A stretch of DNA of 64,000 bases, taken from Schistocephalus solidus (lineage: Eukaryota; Platyhelminthes; Cestoda; Diphyllobothriidea; Diphyllobothriidae). Location: the NCBI GenBank assembly GCA_017591395.1, contig WEDG01000214.1, positions 359,920 through 423,919 of the forward strand. Reading direction: 5' to 3'. The notes under the pieces are model-generated. The model ran no database searches and was not told the origin of the DNA. It saw only the letters and a list, made by a program, of their open reading frames with translations. The position numbers were made by a program, and so were the translations under genes. Positions 43,505 through 53,823 of this stretch are shown piece after piece. The stretch's first letter is position 1. Each line of letters begins with the position of its first letter.

Positions 43505-43561
43505 ACCTCTGACCCACCCAGCACTGAGGACAGTGCTGCACCTTAGAGGGGGGGGGGGCTG

Positions 43562-44014
43562 TGTAACAGACCTAAACCCGAACCATCCATTAATTGTTTT
43601 AATAAGGTTGTTGTCCCGCTTTTTGTAGACGGAGAATAAAGTACGCGTGTCGAGGACCAGATTGCCCGCCGCTCTTCCGATAAGTCCTCTTCCACCGTTA
43701 TTACATTCGCCACTCTCTATATCTCGTAACATAGACTTGTACTTCGTATTCCCTTTGTACCGTATTCTACCATTGTTGTACTGATAACTTAATCGTCCTA
43801 TTGACATTGCCTTTACCACAGAAACATTATCTACCCGAATATCACATACTATACCCTATTATTGTTCGTCTTCTTCTCGCCGATATCACATCGGATAATG
43901 AACCCTTTAGAGGACGCAACACCGAGTGTTACTGTTGAGAAGTATATCGAAGATTCTTACCCAAGGCCCGATAATCCGATCCCTTCCGTATCGTCAAACC
44001 GGCCGGACGCTACA
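43562..44014 (+). repeat. 3' LTR of the gypsy element
   Basis: 453 bp, TGTAACAGACC...GACGCTACA. The preceding purine run AGAGGGGGGGGGGG is the likely second-strand primer. Followed by ATTC, the target duplication. Confidence 0.9.
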
Positions 44015-44670
44015 ATTCCAGTGTGAGGTCTGCCGAATAATTAGACTTAGTTGACTGATTGCTAAAAAGGTGAAGATAGATTAGGAGCAAGAAGAGTTCA
44101 ACGGTAAGAAACTTTCAATGCAGTCATACAGTCTTCATATTTGTATTATATATCACAGTTTTGATTATGTTTGATCTAGCTGTATGAAACAGCTAGTACC
44201 ATTTGTTTCATAAAGCTATATCAAAACCTAGACGTGCGGCTCATTGCGCATTCGAATAACATAGAGCATAAATGATGTTAAAAACGGAAAAAACATACTA
44301 CTATCAGACAGAGATAAAAAAATAATAAGTTTTTGCAAGTTAGTTTTTAAAAGCAAATTGTTTACTAATCATAAAATTATACATAAAAAAATAAAGACGC
44401 TATCCAAAAACATTTTAAAATGTAAAGTTATCATAATTTTTTAAAATAGTTTAAACAATAGAAAAAAAGCTGCTTTTAGATAATGGATATATAACCATTC
44501 AATTGAGAGCCCTTGTGCATAGCCAGAAGATAGATATTTATGAGTCTTGTAGGTCACTAACCATCACTTATAGCTTGCCCATAACCAGAGGGTGTACCAC
44601 ATAACCAGATGATAAGATTCTTAATCTCTGTGTGCATTGCAGGTCGTCGTAGGTGGTTTATAAAAGGACA
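44015..44670 (-). repeat. 1-kb noncoding repeat, copy 1, right part
   Basis: Continues copy 1 after the gypsy element: CCAGTGTGAGGTCTGCCG through TTATAAAAGGACA, matching 49233-49885. It is AT-rich with A/T homopolymer-length differences between copies and no open frame shared by both. It ends at the same base motif as copy 2, so both copies appear full-length (about 1.02 kb). Confidence 0.85.
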
Positions 44671-46780
44671 CGAAATAACTAATCGTGGGAGATTCTGGCC
44701 TGAGTATCCGGTTCTAGTGAAATGGCTATCACCGCACGCAAAGTACGTTTGAATTTTCAGCTTGACTTCTAGGTGCAGATAAGGCAGCTCATCGGGAGAA
44801 CTCAGGACTGAAGAAGCTATCGCCAACAGTAACTGCCGCGTCAGAGCCCTTTCGGCCCGAATTCTATGCTGAAGAACTGAGTTGAAAAATGCCCTAGCTT
44901 ATTCAAAAATAGATGTGTGCTATTATTTTACATATATTGTTTGATTTTTATTTTAAATTCTCGTATGGTTCGACTTTTTCTAATAGAATTTGGCAGGGCA
45001 TTCCATATTGTCGCGTATCTTATGGAATAGAAGTTGGATCGTTGGGTCTTTTTGAATTTCGGAATTTTTATAATATTTTCTGAATTTCTAGAGTCTCGGG
45101 GGCCGTTTTGATTTGTTAGTATATTCATTCTGAGAATATCTTGGTCGTGTGTGATTTTGAATAGAAAAGTGAGACCATTTTTGCGTCTTCTGATCCAGAC
45201 GGGTTGAAGACCATATCTATCGTATAGTACCATGTATGAGCCTTGAAAGGCTTCACATTTGGATAAGGATCTGGTAAGCATATTTGAATGGCTTCTAGTT
45301 TCTTTTGGATATCTGATGGCATAATGCCAAAAAAATTGAGCAGTAATCCAAGAGAGGTAAAACGTACATTTCATATAGTCTTGTCTTTAGGGAAGGTGAG
45401 GAGAAATTTTTATAAATGAATCCGCATAGTCTAGTGGCTTTTGGTGATATTTGTTTAACGTGGGGAGATAAATCAAAAGTATTTGTATAGCTAAGACCTA
45501 AGTCTTTTATTGATGTTGTCTCGGTTATTTCCTGATTATTGAAAAATATGGGAGGAAGTTTTTGTTAACCAAAGATCAGGAGATGACATTTACTTGGAGA
45601 GAATGGCATTTGCCATAGAGTACTCCATTCGCGTAGTTTTTTAAGATCATTTTCAATCGTTCTATGCATACTGGCTACTGTATGCTGGTTATATGCAAAT
45701 GCAAGTTGTAAGTCGTCCGCATATAAAAATGTTTTAGCCGACGTTGATACAGAGGATAAGTCGTGAATGTATATAAGAAATAGGAGGGGGACCTAGGATA
45801 GTCCCCTGAATTACTCCACTACAAAAATGAGATGGTTCTGAGACTACGCTTCGAATTTGTGCTACCTGATATCGGTTTTGAAGGTAAGATTTTAGAAAGT
45901 CAAGAAGGGGAGACCCAATCCCATGACTTTTTAGCTTCACTAGAAGCCTTTGATGGGGTACTTTATCGAACGCTTTTTTAAGGTCAAAGTATATCGTAGC
46001 TACCGTGTTTCCGTCATCTCTGTTACTTGAAACGAATTCAAGGAAGGTGAGATGGCAGGACTGACATGACTTTTTAGGTAAGAAAGCGTGTTGAGAGGAA
46101 GGTATGAGGTTAGCGTTTGTTAGATAGTTAAGCATTTGTTTGGAAATTATTTTTTGCTATTATTTTTGCTATTACCGCTGTTCAGTGAACACCACGATAG
46201 CTTTGTGTATCAGATCGGTTCCCGTTTTTAAAGATTGGTGTAATGCTTGAGTATTTCCATATTTATGGATACATACTATTCGATTGGAGTAAGGAGAATA
46301 GACTAGACAGCAGTATTGGAGCATATATCATATGCATCAGTGTGCAAGGTGGGATTTTATCCGTCCCATAAGAGGTGGAATTAGAAAGTTGTCTGATAGC
46401 ATTTTTGACGGTTTCTTCGCTATAACAGATCTCATTGAAGGTAATGTTGTCATTTCTGTTGGGTGGGGTATCGGCTCCTCCTCAACTGAATAGTTGGCTG
46501 AGAAGTACTTATTGAATAAATTTGCTATTTGGTTATCGTCCGTTATTACTTGTCCTGCCTCATCAATAATGAGTTGGGGACCTGGTTTTCGATAAGTGTT
46601 CATTTGCTTCCGATTTGCGCATGATTTTCACCTCGAAACGACAGTTTTTCTCCTTATTATCCCACAAACCCCATTCAAGATATGTCTCTTCCATAAAAAT
46701 GCCCAAGGAGATTTTTTCACTGTCTGCTCTTTTATGCATTTTTTTGACCACATTGATTTTTGTCACTTGTCATCCCCAGA
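44671..46780 (-). mobile_element. CR1-like non-LTR element, family B, ORF2 RT (decayed)
   Basis: Minus strand from high to low: pre-RT Q-I-A-N-L-F-N-K-Y-F-S (46400-46600), then the RT with F-L-P-K-K-S-C, I-Y-F-D-L-K-K-A-F-D-K-V-P-H (catalytic Asp, about 45985), S-G-V-I-Q-G-T-I-L-G-P (about 45800), A-D-D-L-Q-L-A-F (about 45710) and I-K-D-L-G-L-S-Y (about 45500). The C-terminal tail reads F-Y-S-I-R-Y-A-T-I-W-N-A-L-P-N-S-I-R (about 44980-45030). Frameshifts separate these blocks, and there is no endonuclease in the copy. The 3' end below 44930 is AT-rich untranslated sequence bordering the 1-kb repeat. Closest to the 58.6-62.4 kb element. Confidence 0.85.
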
Positions 46781-46866
46781 AGCTAACCTACTATTCAAAC
46801 TTAACAGTACACGGTTTCACATTCGTTTTAATGGATTTTTATACAATGACACTGCCCTTCCGGGTT

Positions 46867-46935
46867 CGGCTCCTCAGTGGGTCCACCGGCGTTCTCTATG
46901 CGGTTTCTGGTATATTGACTCCAGATGATAATTGG
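46867..46935. repeat. Short repeat, copy 1
   Basis: TCGGCTCCTCAGTGGGTCC, GGCGTTCTCTATG, GGTTTCTGGTATATTGACTCC recur with few changes at 47216-47285. Function unknown. Confidence 0.6.
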
Positions 46936-47215
46936 AGAAAAAATTTTGGAAATTATGTATGGCAGGACATGGAGTCTGGTATCCGGACATGACTTTTTAG
47001 GGTCCGACCCAAAAATTCACGAACATCTGGGCTGAAGACAATCAACCACTGTAGAATAACCACGTTATGCCCATTCTACAAACAATAACTACAACAAGTA
47101 GTATGAAATGGATATGGCAAAGATGATATATTGTACTCCCAACATAGGTTCTAGCTTAAAGCACCGACACGTCTTTCGCCGATGTTTATGCTGCTGCATG
47201 ACGCAATGACGAGGA

Positions 47216-47285
47216 GTTCGGATACTCAGTGGGTCCTCCAGCGTTCTCTATGTGGTTTCTGACATATATACTCCAGAGAATAATA
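47216..47285. repeat. Short repeat, copy 2
   Basis: Second copy of the 70-bp block at 46867-46935. It abuts the tail of the CR1-like element that begins at 47286. 46936-47215 between the two copies holds nothing recognisable. Confidence 0.6.
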
Positions 47286-48869
47286 ATTCAGTATAATTCA
47301 GTATATATAAGGGAGATAGGCAGAGCCTTTGAAAACCCTATTTACAGATAGACGCTAGCAAAACAAGCAAATGTTACATGGCAATAGTCGTTTAGTATAT
47401 CGATCATTGCTGTCGACTCAATATATGTTCATCAAGTAAAAATGCATCAAGTCTTTTTTTAAACATTTCAACGCTTTCAGCCTGAACAACCGAAGCTGGC
47501 AGTTTGTTCCATTCTTCAATCACCCGTTGGGAAAAGAAATTGGCCCGCACTTCAAGTTCGGCGTGTTTTCATTTAGGTTTGCATTGGTGAACTTGGAGAC
47601 TTGTCATGTTTGCCAATTCAAAAACGTTGGCCATTTGAAAAGAAAAATCAACTCCTCTGACCAGTTTGAACACTAAGATCATATCCCCTCTGTATTGCCT
47701 ATAAGAGAGAGGAAAAATTTTAAGTCTTTCTAGGCGGCCCTCATAGGGTAGGCATTCCAATCCGCTGACTAGTTTCGTTGCCCTCCGTTTAACGTTCTCC
47801 AGCAGAGCGTAGTCATGTTTCGTCCAAGGGCGCCACGCCTGAACGCAATATTCCAATACCGGCCGGATAAATGTTCCAAACACATCCCCAAAAAGCTCTC
47901 CATCCAAATTAACGATTGCGCCGAAGATACACATAGCTTTCTTTGCGATATTCGCACAGTGCAACGATGGTTTGAGAGTTGGTGTTATCCATATACCCAA
48001 GTCCTTTAGAATGGTTACCTCCTGGAGTTGGTGACCACTGATAAAGTACTGGTATTCAAACCTAATCATTCTTCTGGAAATAGACTGCAGTCGGATTATT
48101 TGGCATTTGTTAAAATTAAGGTTCAGCAGCCACTCATCACACCATGTTTGCAAGTGATCTAAGTTTTGTTGTAACTTCCGCGCATCCTCCGGTTTTTCAA
48201 TCGAGTTCCATAACTTCAGATCGTCAGCGAACATGACCTTCTCGCATGTCAGACAATCTAGGCAGTCGTTTACGTATATCAGAAACAAAATGGTACCCAG
48301 AACGCTGCCCTGTGGATTTTCACTGTGAACGGTATCCCAGTGAGACTTAGCGTCTCCAATACAAACACGCTGGCTCCTGTCTGTGAGAAAGTCGGCCAAC
48401 CATTTGAGAAGGTTGCCAGTCACACCCATTTGACGGAGCTTAAAGATCAGACGTTTGTGTGGAACCCTGTCAAAGGATTTGCTCAAGTCAATGTAGACCA
48501 CATCGACTGACAAACCCATTTCTAATGATTTTGTCCAACTTTCCATGGATGTGAGCAAGTTTGTGAGGTAGGATCAACCACTTCGAAATCCGTGTTGATA
48601 TGAACTTAGCAAGTTATTCTCTTCAAGATGCCTCATCAGTTCCGTTTTAATTATCTTCTCCAGCATTTTGCAACAGATACTTGTGAGGCTGACTGGTCGG
48701 AAACTGTTTGGTGATATCCTCTCTCCTCCTTTATAGATGGGGGTTATGTTGGCTATCTTCCACTCGGAAGGCAGAGCCCCCGCCTCTATCGAACTTTCAA
48801 ATATCTTGGAGAGCGGAGAGGCCAGCTGTTCTGTGAGTTCATTGAGAACTTTTGTGGATATAATAATAG
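47286..48869 (-). mobile_element. CR1-like element, family A, ORF2 3' half
   Basis: Minus strand. A 330-codon open stretch (47569-48558) has V-Y-I-D-L-S-K-S-F-D-R-V-P-H-K-R, P-Q-G-S-V-L-G, the catalytic F-A-D-D (residues 110-113), I-L-K-D-L-G-I-W and the thumb-like V-L-E-Y-C-V-Q-A-W-R-P. Upstream in another frame: F-R-P-V-S-L-T-S-I-C-C-K-M-L-E (about 48680). The tail of the protein is frameshifted. The 3' end carries tandem ATTCAGTATA units (47288-47311), like the short tandem tails of CR1 elements. The 1-kb repeat splits this element from 49886-50640. Confidence 0.88.
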
Positions 48870-49885
48870 GTTTATTGATTTGGCACTGCTTGGCGCCGTC
48901 AAATCCTTAGAACACAGGAAAAAACCTAAAACAAACTCCTCTTTTCATTAAACACTTAAGCTTTGGTTTGTTTGTTTGCTTAAATAGCAGTGTTGAAATG
49001 ACGAGTTTGTTTTAAGTAAAAAAAACTGTTTTCCAAGGTTAAGAAATAGCAAAAATGATGTTAAAACAGCTATACAGAATGAAGATGAATGTATCAGGGA
49101 AATAATGTTTAGAGTCAAGACTAGTCTGTTATTGACGTTCGAGGGTATTCATTCATTTGACAGAGGTAGAAACGTCTGCGGTCGATTCGAAGGGATAGGT
49201 ACTTCCAATCAGATGCGAGCGCAGTCGATTCCGGTGTGGGGTCTGCCGAATAATTAGACTTAGTTGACTGATTGCTAAAAAGGTGAAAATAGATTAGGAG
49301 CACGAAGAGTTCAACGGTAAGAAACTTTCAATGCAGTCATACAGTCTTCATATTTGTATTATATATCATAGTGTTGATTATGTTTGATCTAGCTGTATGA
49401 AACCGCTAGTACCATTCGTTTCATAAAGCTATATCAAAACCTAGACGTGCGGCTCATTGCACATTCGAATGACATAGAGCATAAATGATGTTAAAAATGG
49501 AAAAAAACATACTACTAACAGACAGAGATAAAAATAATAAGTTTTGCAAGTTAGTTTTAAAGCAAATTGTTTACTAATCATAAAAATTATAAATAAAAAA
49601 ATAAAGACGCTATCCAAAAAAACATTTTTAAATGTAAAGTTATCATAATTTTTTTAAAAATAGTTTTAAAGATAGAAAAAAAGCTGCTTTTAGATAATGG
49701 ATATATAAATCATTAAATTGAGAGCCCTTGTGCCTAGCCAGAAGATAAGTATTTATGAGTCTTGTAGGTCACTAACCACCACTTATAGCTTGCCCATAAC
49801 CAGAGGGTGTAACACATAACCAGATGATAAGATTCTTAATCTCTGTGTGCATTGCAGGTCGTCGTAGGTGGTTTATAAAAGGACA
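48870..49885 (-). repeat. 1-kb noncoding repeat, copy 2 (intact; empty gypsy site)
   Basis: Uninterrupted copy of the repeat split at 38.6-44.7 kb. At about 49226-49240 it reads CGATTCCGGTG, where the other copy holds the gypsy element with ATTC duplicated. It is inserted in the ORF2 of the family A element. Its minus-strand 3' end has CAATAAACC then an ATT repeat. No coding capacity; the origin of its replication machinery is unknown. Confidence 0.85.
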
Positions 49886-50640
49886 AGTACCGGGTGATTT
49901 AGTGGGCTGTAGCTGTTTCAGAGATTTTCTTACTGTGTCCATTGGGAACGACACCGTGCTTATTTTGTTTGTAGATGTGGCAGTACTGCAGTATTCGTCC
50001 TCGTTAAAAGATGGTTCCTCTGTATACACGGACATAAAGAAATTGGATAAGAGGCAGGTCTTATCAGAGTTATCAGTTAACCTGTTTCTCTGATTGTCTT
50101 TAAGACAAGGAATGCAGTCGCGATTTCGTTTTGCCTTATTAACGTAAGCATAAAAACTTTTCGAATTTCTTGGTGTGTCTTTGACTGTTTCTGAATCAAA
50201 GGGTGATCTTTCTTTTCTCAGAAGATTGCGACACCGATTTCGCTGTTTCTTAAAAGCGGGAAATTGTGCGGGTTGTTGATATCTGGCAAATGTTATCCAT
50301 AGTCTTCTTTTCTTCTTGAGATTCCTTTATATTTCCGATGTCACCCACTCGGGTCGGAAGACGTACGATCGCCTTTTAAGTGGGCAGAATTTCTCTACTA
50401 ACTACTGAATCAATTTTCTAATGGAGAACCAGGCAGCATTTGGGTCAGGTTCATGTGCAGGGCTCCAGTCTATCCCATTCAGTAATTCGTTCATTTTGTG
50501 ATAATCCTCTTTCCATACATTTCTCTCCCTAACTGCACGACGTTTGGGTACAGAAAAATGACTGGACTCCCAAACAAGAACACAATGATCACTTTGTCCA
50601 AGTGGCACGTAAGAACTTAATGCAATGATGCAATTGTCAC
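49886..50640 (-). mobile_element. CR1-like element, family A, pre-RT part
   Basis: Continues the 47.3-48.9 kb element on the other side of the inserted repeat: L-G-Q-S-D-H-C-V-L-V-W (end of endonuclease, about 50600), S-F-Y-A-Y-V-N-K-A-K-R (about 50150), and V-R-K-S-L-K-Q-L-Q-P-T-K-S-P-G-T (about 49890-49940). This is the K-S-P-G motif that starts CR1 RT domains; the RT proper resumes beyond the insertion. 5' truncated where the 3' tail of the next element begins. Confidence 0.8.
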
Positions 50641-51621
50641 CTCTACTTATTTTATTTTAATTTTATTTATTTATTGCCAGTTTACAGGCAAGGTCAAAAA
50701 AATATATATACAGTAGAGGGACAAGCTGACAGTGAAAAAAACTCCTGATCGTTGTTTCAGGTGTTTTCAGGAGAAAAAACTGTAGCTTATTAATTAATTA
50801 AAGTTCTGGACAGGGACGCGTTAACACAGGTGCCCGGTGAAGAACCTCTCCATTTTGTGTTACGGATCCGGTATTCTGCACCAGCAGGTATGTCGGCGAG
50901 CGGCTGTTCGCTGTCGACTGAGAAATAAGCCGATTGAGGTCTGCAGAGCCGGTAATATTGCCCTCAGCATGAAGACCGGCACAGAATTCAGAGTCCGTGA
51001 ACGCCATCAGAACCGAAGAAAGCTTCAACAGAGTCAGCACCCAATAGTTTTGGAAGGTGTCCTGAATGTAGAAAACTAGTGACAGTTAGCGTAAACAAGG
51101 GATAGCTTTGCTGAATTTTGATACTTCTAGGTAGCTTATTCCAGATTGCTATAGCGTTTACCGAAAAAAACTGTCGGTATCTAACGGTGCGTGCCAAAGT
51201 ACGAAATAAAAATACATCTCGATGACTGCTGCACCGAGAGTGGTCGAGCTGCCTCAGAGATATAAGGGGGTTAAATGTACAACTGTTTAAAAGTAAAAAC
51301 ATTAAAAAATAGTCCCTTCTGTAATCTGCATCGCCACAGTGGGTCAAGACTTGTAAACTCACAGCGTTAGTGATAGGACAGGTTTCGGTGATCTGAATAG
51401 AAAACTCTTTTTGTAAAGAAGTGCTGGACTGATTCTATCTTCTTTCGTTCACTAGCGTACAGGAGACTAAATAGAAACGAGCAGTATTCCGGACTAGGCC
51501 TGACATACATTTTATAGAGGCTGATTCTAATTTTGACGGTTTTAAAATTTCTGAGAATAAACCCAGTAGTTTGGCGTGCTTTCGAGACAATCAGGGCGCA
51601 GTGCTCTGACAGATTAAGACT
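50641..51621 (-). mobile_element. CR1-like element, family D, 3' part (split from 53.8-57.5 kb)
   Basis: Minus strand: L-N-L-S-E-H-C-A-L-I-V-S-K-A-R (about 51580-51620), Y-K-M-Y-V-R-P, then F-S-V-N-A-I-A-I-W-N-K-L-P-R-S-I-K (about 51110-51160), and an untranslated end closing in a TTTATTT-type run (50645-50680). Joining at 51621/53824 restores the order seen uninterrupted at 57.5-58.6 kb, so this is the downstream half of the same element. Confidence 0.85.
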
Positions 51622-51625
51622 ACTA
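51622..51625. repeat. Target-site duplication ACTA, left
   Basis: ACTA here and at 53820-53823 flank the inserted family C copy. Confidence 0.6.
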
Positions 51626-53819
51626 TATTTATTTATGTATATTTTGAAGGGTTACAGGCATTGCCCTTGATGACCCTATTAATGTTAGGTTATCATTGCA
51701 TGTGTACAACCAATATAAAATGTTGTACATTTTAAAATGTTTGAGTCAAAGCATAACATAACTTCAAATGCGTTTTCACAGCCATAAGCGAGACATTGTG
51801 GAAGAAAAGTAGAGCCCGAAAGATTTTAAAAGGCTGGTTTTAAGAAATCAGGCTGTGACAGTCGTCTTTTGTCAAATACAATGCAATCAAGCCTTCTTTT
51901 AAAATCAATAATGCTTTCAGAGGTAACCATCTCACTTGGTAACGAGTTCCAAGGTCGAACCACTCGTTGGCTGAAAGAAAACTTTCTGAGGTTTAATCGC
52001 GTGCATTTGCTATTAACCTTGTAAGGATGACCACGCAGATGAGTTGTGCAGGCAAAGTCGAAGAAATCCTCCGATCTCAGGGTGGAATCATGGCCCCGGA
52101 TAATCCGGAATGTCCAGAGCAGGCTACACCGTAAGTGCCTGTAGGAAAAGAGAAATAAGTCAAGCTTTTTCAATCTTTCTTGGTACGGTAAAGTCTTAAG
52201 ACCATCAACCATCTTCGTTGCTCTCCGTTGCACCTGTTCGAGGAGGTCAACATCTTTCTTCATCCACGGTATCCAAGCTGGTACTCCGTAATCTAAATGT
52301 GGTCTCACAAAGGCGCCATAGACTTTTCCGAATAGATCAGGGGGAATATTTTAAACGCACGTCTGATCCAATGTAGTGTACATGTTGCCTTCTGGACTGC
52401 TTTCTTACAGTGTTCTGAGGGCATCAAATTCACAGTTGTCCACATGCCCTGATCTTTGTATGTTTCGACCTCTTTTAATGCAGTGCCATTAATAAAGTAC
52501 TGGTGTCTCAGAGATACTTTTCGACCGGCGCTTAGATGTAGGATCACGCACTTGGATACATTAAACTTAAGAAGCCACTTAGCCGATCAGGCACTTAGTT
52601 TGTCGATATTCGATTGTAACCCTTTTGCGTCATCAGCGCAGCTGACTTCAGTCCATATTTTAATGTCATCTGCAAACATGACAGCTTCACAATCTAGGTC
52701 GTTGAGACAGTCGTTCACGTAGATTAGGAAGAGTAGGGGCCCAAAAACAGAACCCTGTGGAACACCACTTTCTTCTTTTTACCCATTCTGAGCTAGAGTT
52801 TCCAACAACAACTCTCTGTACTCTGAAAGACAAGAAACTCTTGATCCAATTGAAAAAGTTTTCCTTGAATTCCAACGTTCCAAATCTTCTGCAAAAGAAG
52901 CCCGTGTGGTAAACTATCAAAGGCTTTTTGAAGTCAAAAATACAACATCTACTGCATGACCCTTATCTGTGGCCTTTGTCCATTTCTCGTGCGACTGAAG
53001 GGCACTCGTGAGACGGGAACTTCTTGGACGGAAGCCGTGTTGGACATTGCATAGGATTTGGTTGTTTTTCCAGATAGCGCATTAAATGCCTCTTGATAAT
53101 ACGCTCCATTATTTTTGCACGCTATGCAAGTTAAACTGACAGGGCGGTAATTTTTCACAGTCGAGTCGTGAACCTCCTTTATAGATCGGGGCGATGAATG
53201 CGCACTTCCATTCTTCCGGGAGTTTGCTTTCTTCAAAGGACTTTTGGAATATGATGGACAGTGGTATACACAGTTCGTTAGCAAGTTCTCTTAGGGCTAA
53301 TGCAGGAATTCAATCCGGCCCAGGCGACTTGGCTGGTTTTATACGGAGTAATTCGGTTTTAACTACGGTCGGTGAAAAGTCTAGGTCTAGGTCCTCTGTT
53401 GTGGATGAGGAGGAGATGGAGGAGTAAGGTAAAAGGGGGTACACATTGGTTGACAAACTATTTGAATAGCAGCAAAATTATAAGGCTCTCTAGTGAAGAC
53501 GGTCTGGAAGAATTTGGAAAGAAGGGATGCTTTAACCTGGTCATCGGTCTCCAGTTTTTCCGTCTGCAGACCTAAGGGCAGGTATCATCTCCTGAATTTT
53601 TCTTTGTACTCCTTATGTAGCCATATAGCATTTTGGGGTGTTCCAACGATTTTTGCAGTATGTTTAGCTCAAACTTCCTCCGCAGCTTAGTAGCCTCACA
53701 TTTACAAACGTTGCGTTGCTGCTTATATTCCCGTAAGTGAGCATCGGAGCCGGTTTGTCTGTAACGCCTCCAGAAGCGATTTCTTTTTTTGAACGAGGCC
53801 TGCAAGTTTGAGTTTATCC
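51626..53819 (-). mobile_element. CR1-like element, family C, 5'-truncated insertion
   Basis: Minus strand: pre-RT K-K-R-N-R-F-W-R-R-Y-R-Q-T-G (about 53790), K-N-Y-R-P-V-S-L-T (about 53150), A-P-T-L-P-N (RT with stops, about 52740), the catalytic region near 52670 with A-D-D, then a 160-codon frame (51826-52308) with R-P-H-L-D-Y-G-V-P-A-W and W-N-S-L-P-S-E-M-V. It ends in an ATAAATAAATA tail at 51626-51640. 5' truncation, an AT-rich tail and a 4-bp target duplication are typical of target-primed reverse transcription. Confidence 0.85.
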
Positions 53820-53823
53820 ACTA
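53820..53823. repeat. Target-site duplication ACTA, right
   Basis: Pairs with 51622-51625. Confidence 0.6.

Larger units (their letters stand above)
38927..44014 (+). mobile_element. Ty3/gypsy LTR retrotransposon, CsRn1-like (inactivated)
   Basis: The two LTRs are each 453 bp and near identical (a few differences seen, such as AATAAAACACG/AATAAAGTACG). The target duplication ATTC flanks both sides, and the empty site is preserved at 49229-49240. Domain order is Gag, protease, RT, RNase H, integrase, which places it in Ty3/gypsy. The Gag zinc knuckle with C-x2-C-x9-C-x5-C resembles the unusual CHCC type of the CsRn1 clade. The coding region has at least six stops or frameshifts. Confidence 0.9.

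Noticed and set aside
46615..46992. 125-codon plus-strand frame with a hydrophobic N-terminal stretch
   Set aside because: The first part is antisense to family B pre-RT sequence and the second covers a 70-bp repeat; a secreted-protein reading is not supported.
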